From NCBI GenBank assembly GCA_024280155.1, contig JAJRQQ010000078.1, positions 1 through 52,686 on the forward strand: a DNA stretch of 52,686 bases, in the 5' to 3' direction. The notes under the pieces were generated by a model. That model was not told where the DNA came from, did no database searches, and was given only the letters and a program-made list of their open reading frames with translations. This document shows, piece after piece, positions 15,758 through 26,942 of the stretch; within the stretch, counting starts at the first letter, position 1, and every line of letters starts with the position of its first letter. Source of the DNA: Bacteroidota bacterium (GTDB taxonomy: Bacteria > Bacteroidota > Bacteroidia > Flavobacteriales_D > Crocinitomicaceae). The translations under genes and the position numbers were made by a program.

Positions 15758-17890
15758 TTATCCTTCTGTTTTTTCTGGTTTTGGTAAAAGAACTTTTCTA
15801 GACAATTTCCATTTTCTAGTTTTTGGATCTCTACTTACCACTTTGAATTTAACGATATCTCCTTCTTTACAAACGTCTTCCATTTTGTTAATACGTTCGT
15901 GAGCAAATTCAGAAATATGGATTAATCCGTCAGTTCCTGGTAAAATTTCAACAAATACTCCGTATGCTTGAAGTGATTTAATTTTTCCTTCGTACTCAGC
16001 ACCTTCTTCCACGATTGGAGGGAAAGCGATTTGACGAATTGTTTTTAAAGCACCATTCATGTCATCCGCATTGTTTGACATTATCTGAACACGTCCTTCA
16101 CCATTATCTTGTTCTTCAATAGTGATTGTTGTATTCGTATCTTTTTGCAATTGTTGGATGATTTTCCCACCAGGTCCAATGATTGCACCAATCATATCAT
16201 TAGGCACATTAAATGCTTCGATACGAGGTGTTTGAGGTTTCAACTCAGTGTTTGGCGTAGCAATCGTTTCAATAATCTTATCCAAGATATGTAAACGTCC
16301 AGCCTTTGCTTGATTTAATGCTTTAATCAATACCTCGTATGGTAAACCATCTACTTTGATATCCATTTGACAAGCAGTAATACCTTTAGCAGTACCTGTT
16401 ACTTTAAAATCCATATCACCTAAATGATCTTCATCACCCAAGATGTCAGAAAGAACAGCATAATTATCACCTTTTGCGATTAATCCCATTGCAATTCCAG
16501 AAACGGGTGCTTTAATTTGAATACCACCATCCATCAATGCTAATGTTCCCGCACAAACGGTAGCCATTGAAGAAGAACCGTTTGATTCTAAAATTTCAGA
16601 AACCAAACGTATTGTGTAAGCATTGTCATCTGGAAGAACTGGTTTTAATGCTCTTAACGCTAAGTTACCATGTCCAATTTCTCTACGAGAAGTACCTCTA
16701 ATTGGTCTAGCTTCACCTGTAGAGAATGGAGGGAAGTTGTAATGCAACATGAAAGACTCTTTACCATTATAAGTAACATCATCAATCATTTGTTCATCCA
16801 TCTTACCACCTAACGTCAAAGACATTAATGATTGTGTTTCACCACGTGTAAATACAGCAGAACCGTGAGCAGTTGGTAAGTAATCAACTTCTGCCCAAAT
16901 TGGACGAACTTCATCAAACTTACGACCATCCAAACGGATTTTATCTTCAAGCATAGTATCACGAACCGCTTTTTTCATCGCTTCTTTGAAATATACTGAA
17001 ACATATTTTCCAATTTCTTCGTTTTCTTCTTCAGAAAGAGAAGCTATAAATTCTTCTTTAACTGCTCCGAATAATTCAGCACGTTTTGCTTTATCAGCTA
17101 AACCTTGGATTGCAACCGCACGACATTTGTCATAACAGAATGCAATTACTTTTTCGCGAGCTTCATCGTTGTGATCTTCATGAGAATACTCTCTTTTTGG
17201 AAAAGCAGTTGGAATTTCTTTTGCTAAATCTAATTGAAACTGACATTGTTTCTTAATCGACTCGTGTGCAATCTTAATTACATCAACTAATTCATCTTCA
17301 GAAATTTCTAACATTTCACCTTCTACCATTACGATATTATCAATGGTACCAGCAATCATACAGTCTAAATCAGATTTTGCCATTTCCTCCAATGTTGGAT
17401 TGATTACAAATTCTCCGTCGACTCTAGCAACTCTAACTTCAGACATTGGCCCTCCGAAAGGAATGTCTGAAACAGCAAGTGCACATGAAGCTGCAAAACC
17501 AGCTAAGGCATCAGGACTATTCACTCCATCATAAGCGATCAATTGCATCATCAATTGAACTTCAGCATGATAGTCACTTGGAAACAAAGGTCTTAATGCT
17601 CTATCTACGATACGCATTACTAAGATTTCTCTTTCAGAAGGACGAGCCTCTCTTCTAAAGAAACCACCAGGGATTCTACCATCCGCTGCGAATTTCTCTT
17701 TGTAATCTACAGTAAGAGGAAGGAAATCTACTCCATCTCTTGCTTCTTTATTAGCAACCACTGTTGCTAAAATCATTGTGTCGCCCATTCGTAACACTAC
17801 GGATCCGTCAGCTTGTTTCGCTAACTTACCAGTCTCAATAGAGATGTCTTTACCTCCGATAGTGATGGACTTTGTTATTCCTATATTCAT
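15758..17890 (-). CDS. pnp: polynucleotide phosphorylase
   Basis: A 710-aa phosphorolytic 3'-to-5' exoribonuclease, a trimer central to RNA turnover. Two RNase PH cores are visible: [20 protein letters not shown] near 75-95, and in the second core [25 protein letters not shown] and [17 protein letters not shown], the last containing the catalytic Asp residues. A KH domain follows ([15 protein letters not shown], ~555-570), then an S1 domain ([19 protein letters not shown], ~625-645). Length and order are standard. It is downstream of rpsO, as in many bacteria, with a stem-loop in the 83-bp gap and an intrinsic terminator after it. Confidence 0.97.
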   Translation of the reverse strand: MNIGITKSITIGGKDISIETGKLAKQADGSVVLRMGDTMILATVVANKEARDGVDFLPLTVDYKEKFAADGRIPGGFFRREARPSEREILVMRIVDRALRPLFPSDYHAEVQLMMQLIAYDGVNSPDALAGFAASCALAVSDIPFGGPMSEVRVARVDGEFVINPTLEEMAKSDLDCMIAGTIDNIVMVEGEMLEISEDELVDVIKIAHESIKKQCQFQLDLAKEIPTAFPKREYSHEDHNDEAREKVIAFCYDKCRAVAIQGLADKAKRAELFGAVKEEFIASLSEEENEEIGKYVSVYFKEAMKKAVRDTMLEDKIRLDGRKFDEVRPIWAEVDYLPTAHGSAVFTRGETQSLMSLTLGGKMDEQMIDDVTYNGKESFMLHYNFPPFSTGEARPIRGTSRREIGHGNLALRALKPVLPDDNAYTIRLVSEILESNGSSSMATVCAGTLALMDGGIQIKAPVSGIAMGLIAKGDNYAVLSDILGDEDHLGDMDFKVTGTAKGITACQMDIKVDGLPYEVLIKALNQAKAGRLHILDKIIETIATPNTELKPQTPRIEAFNVPNDMIGAIIGPGGKIIQQLQKDTNTTITIEEQDNGEGRVQIMSNNADDMNGALKTIRQIAFPPIVEEGAEYEGKIKSLQAYGVFVEILPGTDGLIHISEFAHERINKMEDVCKEGDIVKFKVVSRDPKTRKWKLSRKVLLPKPEKTEG

Positions 17891-17918
17891 TTTTATTTAT
17901 TTACTTATTTATAAAGAA

Positions 17919-17947
17919 GGGCAGTCGAAAAATAATTCCGATTGCCC
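17919..17947 (-). promoter_or_regulatory. stem-loop between rpsO and pnp
   Basis: On the minus strand GGGCAATCG (17939-17947) can pair with CGACTGCCC (17919-17927) around an AT-rich loop, with one mismatch. It lies 26 bp past the rpsO stop and about 28 bp before the pnp start. It has no strong T tail, so it could be an attenuator or an RNA processing site. In E. coli the pnp leader is cut by RNase III for autoregulation; a like role here is only by analogy. Confidence 0.6.
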
Positions 17948-17973
17948 CCCAATGTTTTATATGTTAAAGTAGA

Positions 17974-18243
17974 TTAACGACGTAATCCTAATTCTTTAAC
18001 GATTGCACGATATCTATTGATATCTTTCTTTGTCAAATAATCCAATAAGCTTCTACGCTTACCAACTAATAACTGCAATGCTCTTTGAGTAGCATAATCT
18101 TTACGATTTTTCTTTAAATGCTCAGTTAAATGAGAAATTCTGTAAGAAAATAATGCAATTTGTCCTTCTGCAGAACCTGTGTTTGCTTCAGAACCTCCGT
18201 GCTTTTTGAAGATTTCTTCTTTTGATTTTGAATCTAAATACAT
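17974..18243 (-). CDS. rpsO: 30S ribosomal protein S15
   Basis: An 89-aa primary 16S rRNA-binding protein of the small subunit platform. The signatures GSAEGQIALFSYRISHLTEHLKKNRKDYATQRAL and LVGKRRSLLDYLTKKD (shown here as two overlapping regions, residues ~22-72) match S15 over its full length, with the conserved HLTEHLK and GKRR blocks that contact the rRNA three-way junction. The start ATG 18243 gives the standard length. A Bacteroidota-type promoter lies ~47 bp upstream, and pnp follows. Confidence 0.97.
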   Translation of the reverse strand: MYLDSKSKEEIFKKHGGSEANTGSAEGQIALFSYRISHLTEHLKKNRKDYATQRALQLLVGKRRSLLDYLTKKDINRYRAIVKELGLRR

Positions 18244-18289
18244 TCGAATATTGTTTTAAATAATTTTTATGTAGTCGTTATCGACGGTG

Positions 18290-18316
18290 CAAAAGTAAGT
18301 ATTATTTTCTTAACAA
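18290..18316 (-). promoter_or_regulatory. putative rpsO promoter
   Basis: On the minus strand TACTTTTG (18290-18297) fits the Bacteroidota -7 consensus TAnnTTTG, and TTG (18314-18316) lies 16 bp upstream, slightly closer than the usual ~19. The predicted start of transcription is ~40 bp before the rpsO ATG. Confidence 0.5.
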
Positions 18317-18338
18317 CACTTACTTCTTTCCTATTTAA

Positions 18339-19184
18339 TTATGACTTAAATAATTTCCACGACAAAGCCAATGTTTCTTTCAATTTTGGTCGTTCAACGA
18401 TATAATCTAGGAAACCATGATCAAAAACAAATTCTGATGTTTGGAATCCATCGGGCAAATCTCTACCAATTGTTTCTCTAACGACTCTAGGTCCTGCAAA
18501 AGCAATTAAAGCACCAGGTTCAGCGATATTAATATCACCCAACATTGCAAAAGAAGCGGTAACACCACCTGTTGTAGGATCTGTCAAGAAAGAGATATAT
18601 GGCAATCCTGCTTCTGCTAGTTGTCCTAACTTACCAGAAACTTTAGCCATTTGCATTAACGAAAGACCCGCCTCCATCATCCTTGCTCCACCTGATTTAG
18701 AAATAATCATAAAAGGACATTTCTTTTTAATCGAAAAATCTATTGCTCGTGCAATTTTTTCTCCCATTACGGATCCCATTGAACCACCGATAAAAGAAAA
18801 ATCCATTGCAGCAATAACAAAATCCTCACCGTCCAACTGACCGTGAGCTGTTCTTATAGCATCCTTTAATCCGGTTTTCTTTTGAGAAGCTTTAACTCTG
18901 TCCACATACTTCTTTGTGTCCTCAAACTTAAGCGGATCTCCTGAAACTAATTTTGGATTAAGTTCTTTGTACTTCCCTTCATCAAATAGAATTTCAAAGT
19001 ATTCATTTGAACCAATTCTTTCATGATGATTACAACGATCACACACGTAAAAGTTATTTTTTAAATCATCAGAAGCAAAGATTGTTTTACAATTAGAGCA
19101 TTTCTGCCATAATCCTTCTGGTGTTTCTTTCTTCTCTTTTGTTGAGGTTGTAATCCCCTCTTTATTTCTTTTAAACCAACTCAT
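18339..19184 (-). CDS. accD: acetyl-CoA carboxylase carboxyltransferase subunit beta
   Basis: A 281-aa subunit of acetyl-CoA carboxylase that, with AccA, transfers the carboxyl group from carboxybiotin to acetyl-CoA, making malonyl-CoA for fatty acid synthesis. A four-cysteine zinc ribbon lies at ~27-55 ([11 protein letters not shown] ... VCDRCNHH). The crotonase-like body follows with [20 protein letters not shown] and [17 protein letters not shown], both diagnostic. Length is normal. It starts 16 bp after the fbaA stop, so the two genes are probably co-transcribed. Confidence 0.97.
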   Translation of the reverse strand: MSWFKRNKEGITTSTKEKKETPEGLWQKCSNCKTIFASDDLKNNFYVCDRCNHHERIGSNEYFEILFDEGKYKELNPKLVSGDPLKFEDTKKYVDRVKASQKKTGLKDAIRTAHGQLDGEDFVIAAMDFSFIGGSMGSVMGEKIARAIDFSIKKKCPFMIISKSGGARMMEAGLSLMQMAKVSGKLGQLAEAGLPYISFLTDPTTGGVTASFAMLGDINIAEPGALIAFAGPRVVRETIGRDLPDGFQTSEFVFDHGFLDYIVERPKLKETLALSWKLFKS

Positions 19185-19200
19185 AAGTTCGATTTTCGTT

Positions 19201-20271
19201 TTATCCTAAAGTATTTATATTTTTCAAATCAGAGAATGATTTCTCCAACCTTTTTACGAAGGTCAACTCCCCTTCTCTCAACCACTTTCGTGGGTCGTAA
19301 TATTTTTTATTTGGCAATTCCTCCCCTTCTGGGTTTCCGATTTGCGTTTTTAAATAATCTATTTTACTTGTGATATAGTCACGAGCACCTTCAGTGAAAG
19401 CAAATTGTAAATCTGTATCCAAATTCATTTTCACAACACCATAACCAATCGCTTCTCTAATTTCATCGATTGTAGAACCAGACCCACCATGAAAAACAAA
19501 ATCAACTGGTTTCTCAGTCGTATTGAATTTATCTTCGATGTATTTTTGAGAGTTATCTAAGATTTTTGGTGTTAATTGAACATTTCCAGGCTTATAAACA
19601 CCGTGAACATTTCCAAAAGATGCAGCAATCGTAAAACGAGGACTAACTTTCAATAATTCTTCATAAGCATAAGCAACTTCTTCTGGCTGAGTATACAATT
19701 TAGAAGAATCAACATCAGTATTATCCACACCATCTTCTTCTCCTCCAGTAATTCCTAGCTCAATCTCTAAAGTCATCCCCATTTTACTCATTCTCTCGAG
19801 GTACTTTTTACAAATTGCGATATTTTCTTCCAAAGGCTCTTCAGACAAATCAATCATGTGAGAGCTGAACAAAGGTTTACCGTGTTCTGCAAAGAATTTT
19901 TCGCTCGCATCCAACAAACCATCAATCCATGGCAACAACTTCATTGCAGCATGATCAGTATGAAGAATTACAGTAGCACCGTATAATTCGGCTAAATCAT
20001 GTACGTGTCTTGCCCCAGAAATAGCTCCAGCAATACTTGCTTTAAAATTATCATTGGGCACACCTTTCCCTGCATAAAATTCAGCTCCTCCGTTAGAGAA
20101 TTGAATAATTACTGGAGCATTCATCATGGAAGCTGTTTCCATTACTGCGTTTACAGTACAAGTACTCGTTACATTAACTGCTGGTAAAGCAAATCCTTTT
20201 TCTTTAGCAAATGAAAATATCTTTTGTACTTCATCTCCTGTGGCAACACCTGATTTTATTCCGTGACTCAT
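19201..20271 (-). CDS. fbaA: class II fructose-bisphosphate aldolase
   Basis: A 356-aa zinc-dependent glycolytic/gluconeogenic enzyme that cleaves fructose-1,6-bisphosphate into DHAP and glyceraldehyde-3-phosphate. Visible motifs are [12 protein letters not shown] (zinc His and catalytic Asp), [40 protein letters not shown] and FHGGSGST. I choose ATG 20271 ([15 protein letters not shown]), which matches relatives. A TTG at 20307 would fall inside the -7 promoter box and is rejected. Class II type A by length and motifs. accD follows 16 bp downstream. Confidence 0.97.
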   Translation of the reverse strand: MSHGIKSGVATGDEVQKIFSFAKEKGFALPAVNVTSTCTVNAVMETASMMNAPVIIQFSNGGAEFYAGKGVPNDNFKASIAGAISGARHVHDLAELYGATVILHTDHAAMKLLPWIDGLLDASEKFFAEHGKPLFSSHMIDLSEEPLEENIAICKKYLERMSKMGMTLEIELGITGGEEDGVDNTDVDSSKLYTQPEEVAYAYEELLKVSPRFTIAASFGNVHGVYKPGNVQLTPKILDNSQKYIEDKFNTTEKPVDFVFHGGSGSTIDEIREAIGYGVVKMNLDTDLQFAFTEGARDYITSKIDYLKTQIGNPEGEELPNKKYYDPRKWLREGELTFVKRLEKSFSDLKNINTLG

Positions 20272-20304
20272 ATTCACTCTTAATTGATTAAATAGTTTGT
20301 TTGA

Positions 20305-20333
20305 CAAAAGTAATCACTTTCATCGACATTCAA
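20305..20333 (-). promoter_or_regulatory. fbaA promoter, Bacteroidota type
   Basis: Minus strand TTG (20331-20333), an 18-bp spacer and TACTTTTG (20305-20312) match the Bacteroidota primary sigma consensus TTG-N~19-TAnnTTTG. Transcription would begin near 20298, ~27 bp before ATG 20271. This also rules out the alternative TTG start at 20307. Confidence 0.7.
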
Positions 20334-20534
20334 TAAAGAAGCAAAGATTTATATTTTTTTTAAAAGAGAAAAAGATTTTGGAAGAAAAAGATCTTTTATT
20401 TCTTCAAAAAAGAGAATATTGGTTTATTTTCTCAAAAAATGAGTACTGTTTTCTCAAAAGAATTTCTTTTTTGATTCAAAATGTTTTTATATTTTTCTAT
20501 TTTTGATATTCTATTTAAAACAAATCTATCTCTT

Positions 20535-22802
20535 ATGAGTTATCTCGATGAATTAAACGAAAGTCAACGCGTTGCTGTTGAAAATATTGAAGGGCCAACC
20601 ATGGTTATTGCTGGCGCAGGTTCAGGGAAAACACGAGTTTTAACTTATCGAATTGCCCACATGATGAATCAAGGGGTTGACCCATTCAACATAATGGCAC
20701 TCACCTTTACGAATAAAGCTGCTCGTGAGATGACGGAAAGAATTGGGCAAATTGTTGGCGAAAGTGAAGCAAAGAATATTACGATGGGAACTTTTCACTC
20801 TGTTTTTTCTAGAATTCTTCGATACAATGCCGAGCGATTGGGGTATCCATCAAATTTCACCATTTACGATACGCAAGATTCTAAAAGTTTATTGAAAGAA
20901 ATTATTAAAGGTTTTAGTTTTGATGAAAAAGTCTATAAACCTGCGAATGTTTTAGGGAGAATTTCTTCTGCAAAAAACAATTTAATTTCTTGGGAGGATT
21001 ATGAGAATAATCCAAAAATTCAAGAGGAAGATAGGAAAGCAAAACGTCCAGAAATTAAAATGATCTACAAAGCATACGCAACAAGATGTTTTAATGCTGG
21101 TGCAATGGATTTTGATGATTTACTTTTTCAAACCAACGTTCTTTTACGTGATCATCTCGATGTCTTAGCACATTATCAACAGAAATTCAAGTACATTTTG
21201 GTTGATGAGTACCAAGATACGAACTTTTCTCAATATTTAATCGTTAAGAAATTAGCTGCTGTCTTTGAAAATATTTGCGTCGTTGGTGATGATGCACAAA
21301 GTATTTATTCTTTTCGTGGGGCAAATATTCAAAATATATTAAATTTCAAAAAAGATTACCCTGATTTTAAACTTTTCAAACTTGAACAAAATTATCGAAG
21401 TTCGAATAATATTGTTCAAGCTGCTAATGGTGTCATTGCGAAAAATAAAAACCAAATCAAAAAAACAGTCTGGACAGAAAAACCAGAAGGTGAAAAGATT
21501 ACTGTTGTTCGCTCGTTGACAGATATCGAAGAAGGTAAAGTAGTTATAAATAAAATCTACGACAAAAGTAAATCCAACGGTTTGCCTTTTCAAGATTTCG
21601 CTATCCTTTATCGAACAAACAGACAGTCAAGAACATTTGAGGAAACGTTAAGAAAATTAAACATACCTTATAAGATTTACGGAGGATTGTCATTCTACCA
21701 AAGAAAAGAGATTAAGGATTTACTTTCTTATTTTAGATTAACAGCCAATCCTCACGACAATGAAGCTTTTAAACGTGTCATTAATTACCCAAAAAGAGGA
21801 ATCGGAAAGACTTCGTTGGAACACATTATTATAGCAGCCAATCAATACGATGTAAGTTTCTGGAGTGTGATTAATGATTTCACAAAGTATCCTGTCAACC
21901 TAAATACAGGAACACGAAATAAGTTCATTGATTTTGCGCGGATGATTAATAGCTTTAGTGCACAACTTGAAAAATTGGATGCAAATGTTCTTGCTGAAGA
22001 AATTGCGAAATCTTCGGGTATCCTCAAAGAATTAAGAACGGAGAAAGACAAAGGTACTGAAGAAGTTGAACGATACCAGAATGTTGAAGAGCTTATTTCA
22101 GCTATTCTATATTTTGTTAAATCTCATCCTGATGGTGAGTCAAAATCACTCTCTGAGTTTATGTTAGATGTTGCGCTTTTAACTGACGCTGATGAAGATA
22201 AGGGGGAAGATAAAGACCATGTTACATTAATGACTATTCACTCTAGTAAAGGATTAGAATTCCCTCACGTACATATTGTTGGTTTGGAAGAAAACCTTTT
22301 CCCTTCGCAAATGGCACTTGGTTCTAGGTCAGAAATTGAAGAAGAGAGAAGATTGTTTTATGTCGCTGTGACCCGAGCAAAAGAAACTTGCACTCTCTCC
22401 TACTCAAACTCTCGTTATCAATGGGGAAGTTTAATCACCAATGAAGTGAGTCGTTTTATCTCTGAAATTGATGGAAAGTTCTTGAAAATGGAAAATCCAC
22501 CACGTTCGACAGGAAGATCTTTAAGTAATCGTTCACAAAAAAGTTCTCAAACAGGAACAAGTGGTTTAAATCGATCTTTTCAAACGAGAAACCTTAAACC
22601 TATTGGTTCAGCAAGAAATACTGGTTCGAATCAAAATAGCGAAGTGATGGTAGGGACCAATGTCGAACACGACCGCTTTGGGCGAGGAAAAGTACTAAAA
22701 CTGGAAGGCTCTGGAGGGGATAAGAAGGCAACAATTTTCTTTCCGAAACACGGTTCAAAAACGGTGCTACTTTCTTTTGCTAAATTAAAAGTTTTAGATT
22801 GA
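20535..22802 (+). CDS. uvrD: UvrD/PcrA-type ATP-dependent DNA helicase
   Basis: A 755-aa superfamily 1A 3'-to-5' helicase for repair and removal of proteins from DNA. Motifs in order: Q motif LNESQRVAVE (N-terminus), Walker A GAGSGKTR, motif Ia TFTNKAAREM, motif II VDEYQDTN, motif III GDDAQSIYSFRGA, motif IV LEQNYRS, motif V TIHSSKGLEFPHV and motif VI RRLFYVAVTRAK. The C-terminal ~110 residues have a Ser/Gln-rich linker and a short beta region (VGTNVEHDRFGRGKVLKLEG), the PcrA-type RNA polymerase-interacting tail. ATG 20535 (MSYLDELNESQ) is chosen over 20481, which would add a non-conserved Phe-rich leader. It stands alone; the 227 bp upstream are AT-rich and show no other gene. Confidence 0.95.
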   Translation: MSYLDELNESQRVAVENIEGPTMVIAGAGSGKTRVLTYRIAHMMNQGVDPFNIMALTFTNKAAREMTERIGQIVGESEAKNITMGTFHSVFSRILRYNAERLGYPSNFTIYDTQDSKSLLKEIIKGFSFDEKVYKPANVLGRISSAKNNLISWEDYENNPKIQEEDRKAKRPEIKMIYKAYATRCFNAGAMDFDDLLFQTNVLLRDHLDVLAHYQQKFKYILVDEYQDTNFSQYLIVKKLAAVFENICVVGDDAQSIYSFRGANIQNILNFKKDYPDFKLFKLEQNYRSSNNIVQAANGVIAKNKNQIKKTVWTEKPEGEKITVVRSLTDIEEGKVVINKIYDKSKSNGLPFQDFAILYRTNRQSRTFEETLRKLNIPYKIYGGLSFYQRKEIKDLLSYFRLTANPHDNEAFKRVINYPKRGIGKTSLEHIIIAANQYDVSFWSVINDFTKYPVNLNTGTRNKFIDFARMINSFSAQLEKLDANVLAEEIAKSSGILKELRTEKDKGTEEVERYQNVEELISAILYFVKSHPDGESKSLSEFMLDVALLTDADEDKGEDKDHVTLMTIHSSKGLEFPHVHIVGLEENLFPSQMALGSRSEIEEERRLFYVAVTRAKETCTLSYSNSRYQWGSLITNEVSRFISEIDGKFLKMENPPRSTGRSLSNRSQKSSQTGTSGLNRSFQTRNLKPIGSARNTGSNQNSEVMVGTNVEHDRFGRGKVLKLEGSGGDKKATIFFPKHGSKTVLLSFAKLKVLD

Positions 22803-22880
22803 TAAATAGTTCGTTTACTCTTTTAATATAACCTTTTTGGTAAAAAAACGTATTAATTCATATCACTCAAAACTATTTGT

Positions 22881-23468
22881 ATGAAAACTCTCCTTTTTAC
22901 CCTAGTATTTATAGCAAGTTCTTATTCTTTTTCACAGTACAGCCAAATCCGATTTAAAGAAGCTACTTTTGAAAACGGAATGCTGTACCCTGTTGTTATA
23001 TCACCAGGTTTACCTGAAGTTTCTGATTTAATTAATAATGATTTACAGAAAAACATTTCAGACTTAAAAGACTCCGATTTTTGTATCGGTCAATATGGTT
23101 ATGTTCAGAAAGCTGATATTATTCAAATACATATTTTTTGTAACTGTATCGATTTCAATGAAAGTCAGAATAGATATTTCTTGTACAATGTAGACAACGG
23201 GAAAGCAGTTGATAATATGAGTATTATTGATGAGAAGAAAGTAAAGAAGTTTACGGATTATATTTTAGCCAAAACAAAAGAATTTGCTATTAAAAATAAC
23301 ATTGATTTAAGCCCCGAAGATTTGGGGAACATAAAAAGTAATCAATTGAAGTCTTTTAAAATGATTTTGTCGAAAGATGGAATTAACTTGTCATTAAACG
23401 ATCAATGGGGAGGCAATCAACTCTTTGTATCCTGGATAGATTTAAAACCATTTATGCGGTATTCTTAG
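22881..23468 (+). CDS. exported hypothetical protein, 195 aa
   Basis: Not recognised. Residues 1-18 are a signal peptide (MKTLLFTLVFIASSYSFS), followed by a small mixed alpha/beta domain with three cysteines (CIGQYGY, FCNCIDF). The layout (strand-rich start, a helix near 125-150, a closing strand IDLKPFMRYS) suggests a compact periplasmic protein. No catalytic signature is seen. It starts 78 bp after the helicase, and its stop codon overlaps that of the converging tamL gene by 4 bp. Confidence 0.75.
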   Translation: MKTLLFTLVFIASSYSFSQYSQIRFKEATFENGMLYPVVISPGLPEVSDLINNDLQKNISDLKDSDFCIGQYGYVQKADIIQIHIFCNCIDFNESQNRYFLYNVDNGKAVDNMSIIDEKKVKKFTDYILAKTKEFAIKNNIDLSPEDLGNIKSNQLKSFKMILSKDGINLSLNDQWGGNQLFVSWIDLKPFMRYS

Positions 23469-26119
23469 AAAGGATAACCGATTCCTAAATGAAAAGCAGG
23501 AATGAAAGCTCTTGGAATCAAGGATGAATAATTTGCACCAAACTTAGCAAATGCTTCATCGTAATATGGTTTTCTTGATTGGAAAACCCATTTTGCACCA
23601 TCTGGTAATGCAGGATTTCTTAATGGGAATCCAAGGTCGACACGGATAACAAGGTAATCTAAATCAATTCTAAGTCCTACACCCGCAGCGATTGCAAATT
23701 CGTTGTAAAATGTATTTGTTAATTGTCCACCCGGGCGATTTGGGTCATCGTTAATTGTCCATATATTACCTGCATCAACGAAAGCAGCCCCTTTAAACAA
23801 CTGGGTAATTGGGAAACGATATTCCAAAGATGCCCCTATTCGTAAATCACCTATTTGAGTTGCTGTACGATTCGTATCTAGATAATATTTATAAGAACCT
23901 GGACCAAGAGAACGTGCTCGCCAACCTCTATTGTCATTTGACCCACCAGCAAAGAAACTGTAATCATACGGCAGGGATGTTGTCGTATTTCCATAAGGAA
24001 GCCCTGCCCCAGCCTGAATCCTATAATTCAAACTTTGCTATTTCCGCATAGGGTTTGAGATAATTAAAACATTATCTAGACGAGCAAATTGGGAATATGG
24101 CACTCCTAAAAATTCTCTTTGCCCTGTAGAAGACGTGTCTTGTGAAGCAGAAAAAGCTGAAAGAATATTTCCTGCAATATCAAAAGATGATTTAAAATAA
24201 AGTTGATGATTCCTTTTTCTACGGTCTTTTTCTTTCAAGTTATACTCAAAAATAAATTTTGCATCTTGCCAAATGAATTGAGAGCTATATGCATTGATTA
24301 AAAATAAATCATTGAGGTCATTCAATCTTTTTTCAAACTCTGTACTCTTCGTAATATTCACATACTTAACCACAGAGACCCCAGGAAGACCTAGTTTGAA
24401 TATCATAGTTTTCTTATGACGAAACTCATAAAGATAGCCGGCTTGAAATGTCCCTCTTTTAAAATCGTTTCTATTCTGAAAATTATATGCTACAGAAATA
24501 ATTGTTTTTGGTCTTAATTTTTTAGTTAAGCGCGAATTTTTTAACGGGAAAAGCCCTGGTATTTCTAATTTAACACTTGGACCAATTTCAAAAGTATTGA
24601 AACTTCTTGAAGCTGTTTTGATTGGCTCACCATCAACTGTCTTATCAAAAATAGGAGGTTGAGATGCAAAACCACCAGAAATCGTAACTGTTAATTGTTC
24701 TGCCCCATGAAATATATTTCTGTTGATATAATTAATTGAAGCTGCCACACCTAAAAAACCATTAGAATTGGTTGCTCTAGGTTCGAAACCAATGGTTTGT
24801 TTTTTTGACGGAACTAGACTATAATGCGCGACCAATCCTTCATCACTTTCGTTTTCATTTAAAATTGTTTTGACAGCCTGAAACATCCCTAATCTTAAAT
24901 AATTCAAATATGTTTGCTCCAATAGTAACTCTGAATACAAATCTCCGACTTCTAAATTATTCTGATTTTCCAAAACCCTTTCTCGAATTTGTAATTTACC
25001 ATTGTGATACACCAGAACAGTCCGAGAACTATCAATTTCACGAGATTTTTTATTCATAATGGTGTATTCTGTCGAATCAATCGTTCGAATAAAATGTCCA
25101 TCAAGAACGGGAACTCCTAACTCTCTTGTTTTATCTACAAAACTTCCTTTAAAGTAAGTTGTATCAGCAATATGCAAATACACTTTTTTAATATACATTT
25201 TTTTCTGAGGCAAAGTAATCAAAGAATCATTATGTTCTTTTGACTGAATAATTCGAGGTCCTATTTCAACACCTACCGTTACAGTCATGTCTCTATTATT
25301 TGTATCAATTAAAAACTTAATGTGATTCTTACTGAAACCGTAATAGCCTTCATTTCGCATGAACTTAGCCGCATTATATCGATGGTCATCTAAAAAATCA
25401 ATATCAAAAGGGATATTTGTAATTTTATTTTTATTTGATAAATCTATAAACTTCTGATAACTTACTCGAACAGAATCATTTTCAGTAGAGATATAAGAAC
25501 TATCAATAAAATAACGTTTGCCAGCATCGATAGTAAAGATCACAATCGCTTTTCGATTTGTTTTATAGTAAGTACCTCCATGAACTTCACCATAATAGTA
25601 TCCTTTACGTCTTATAAAAGCTTCTAATTGTTCCTGTGACTTTTGAAAGACAATACTATCGAAAATTACTGGAGGTCTACCGATTTTGTACATATACCAT
25701 TCTCGAATAAACTTACGAGGTTCAATAGTGTCATATAACTTTATCAACTTAGGAGAATACAGTGTGTCGCCTTTTTTACGAGCTTTAGCTATTCTTCGAT
25801 TATTGATTTTATCTTGTCGTAAAAGTTTTTTATGATTTTTTTCTCTTAATTGAATGTTTTTTTGATCTCTTTTTAATGCAATCTTTGTTGAATCAAAAGT
25901 ATTGTAGGCCATCAATTTCCATTTCACTCCAAAGCTTCGGTAATTAGGTTGTTGTCGGATTATTTCAAGTAAATCATCTCCCTCTAGTTTATCCTTTTTA
26001 TGGTCAACTCGATTCTTTTTTAATAAAAATTTACCCTCTGGAACATATTTCGTTTGCTTACAAGCAACAAAACTTATTGTAAGAATTAGTAAAATATATG
26101 TAAGTTTGAATTTTATCAC
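23465..26119 (-). pseudogene. tamL: TamL-type Omp85 outer-membrane assembly lipoprotein, interrupted by in-frame TAG
   Basis: Full length would be 884 residues. It starts at GTG 26119 with a lipoprotein signal (LILTISFVAC, Cys20), continues with YVPEGKFLLKKNRV and POTRA-like repeats (~30-450), then an Omp85 barrel. A TAG at 24038-24040 follows NPMRK; the same frame continues as QSLNYRIQAGAGLPYG, through GGSNDNRGWRARSLGPG (the conserved barrel-lumen RGW loop) to the final GIGYPF, whose last Phe is the expected outer-membrane beta signal. So the stop removes the last ~190 residues, and no frameshift is involved. Such proteins work with TamB-like partners in envelope assembly. Truncation would be expected to abolish insertion. 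It may be a true nonsense mutation or a base-call error. Confidence 0.82.
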
Positions 26120-26155
26120 AAAAAAATAATTAGAACAAAAATAACAAAAGCATCG

Positions 26156-26872
26156 TTGGAAACAATTTCAAAGAATAAGATTAAGTGGATTCGTTCACTT
26201 AAAATGAAAAAAAATCGTGAATTACTACAACTTTTTGTCGTAGAGGGAGAGAAAATGGTCAAGGAATTAATCGCAAGTTGGCCTGATTACATAGAGTGTG
26301 TTGTTTCTCTGGATGAACACTTTTCATTCAACGGAGAATGTTATTATTCTGACGAAAAAAAAATGAGGGAAATGAGTCAGTTGACCACCCCAAATAAATT
26401 ACTTGCAGTTGTTCGGAAACCGAAAATGTCACCAATTTCAACCTCAAAAATGATTCTTGCTCTTGACGGCATTCAAGACCCTGGTAACATGGGGACTATC
26501 CTTAGAACAGCTGATTGGTTTGGCATTGATCATGTAATTTGTTCAAAACAATGCGTAGACATTTTTAACTCAAAAGTAGTACAATCTACAATGGGGGCGA
26601 TTTTTCGAGTCAACATTCATGCAATTGATTTAAAAGATTTTCTCGAAAACTCTGATTTACCCATCTACGGTGCGTTATTAGAAGGAGAAAATATTTACAA
26701 AGAAAAACTGAGTAACGGCATTATAGTTATGGGAAATGAAGGTAATGGGATTTCAGAAGACATTCTACCTTTGATAACACATCCTATTCATATACCAAAA
26801 TTTGGACATTCTGAATCGTTGAATGTTTCAATTGCTACAGGCATAATACTTTCTGAATTCGCAAGGCGTTAA
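26156..26872 (+). CDS. TrmH/SpoU family RNA 2'-O-methyltransferase
   Basis: A 238-aa SPOUT methyltransferase that methylates the 2'-hydroxyl of a ribose in rRNA or tRNA. The N-terminal substrate domain (~1-90) includes FVVEGEKMVKELI. The knotted catalytic domain has motif 1 (LDGIQDPGNMGTILRTADWFG), motif 2 (IIVMGNEGNGIS) and motif 3 (IPKFGHSESLNVSIATGI), all intact. The first motif's NMGT replaces the more usual N(L/V)G(A/T) sets. The start is TTG 26156 (METISKNKIKW); no ATG fits. It is divergent from tamL (36 bp) and lies 70 bp before the histidine kinase. Confidence 0.92.
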   Translation: METISKNKIKWIRSLKMKKNRELLQLFVVEGEKMVKELIASWPDYIECVVSLDEHFSFNGECYYSDEKKMREMSQLTTPNKLLAVVRKPKMSPISTSKMILALDGIQDPGNMGTILRTADWFGIDHVICSKQCVDIFNSKVVQSTMGAIFRVNIHAIDLKDFLENSDLPIYGALLEGENIYKEKLSNGIIVMGNEGNGISEDILPLITHPIHIPKFGHSESLNVSIATGIILSEFARR

Positions 26873-26942
26873 TTGGATGTTAAAAAAAGTTAAGCATTGA
26901 CTTATTCAGTGAGATTCTCATAACTTCGTTAAAAAGTAAAAA

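Noticed and set aside
20308-20534. Possible small gene between fbaA and the helicase
   Set aside because: The 227 bp are Lys/Phe-rich in translation because of A/T tracts; it holds the fbaA promoter, and no conserved peptide is seen.
23465-24031. A separate 188-residue beta-barrel protein starting at TTG 24031
   Set aside because: It is in the same frame as the tamL coding region and begins directly after TAG; it lacks a signal peptide and matches the Omp85 C-terminus. It is the tail of tamL.
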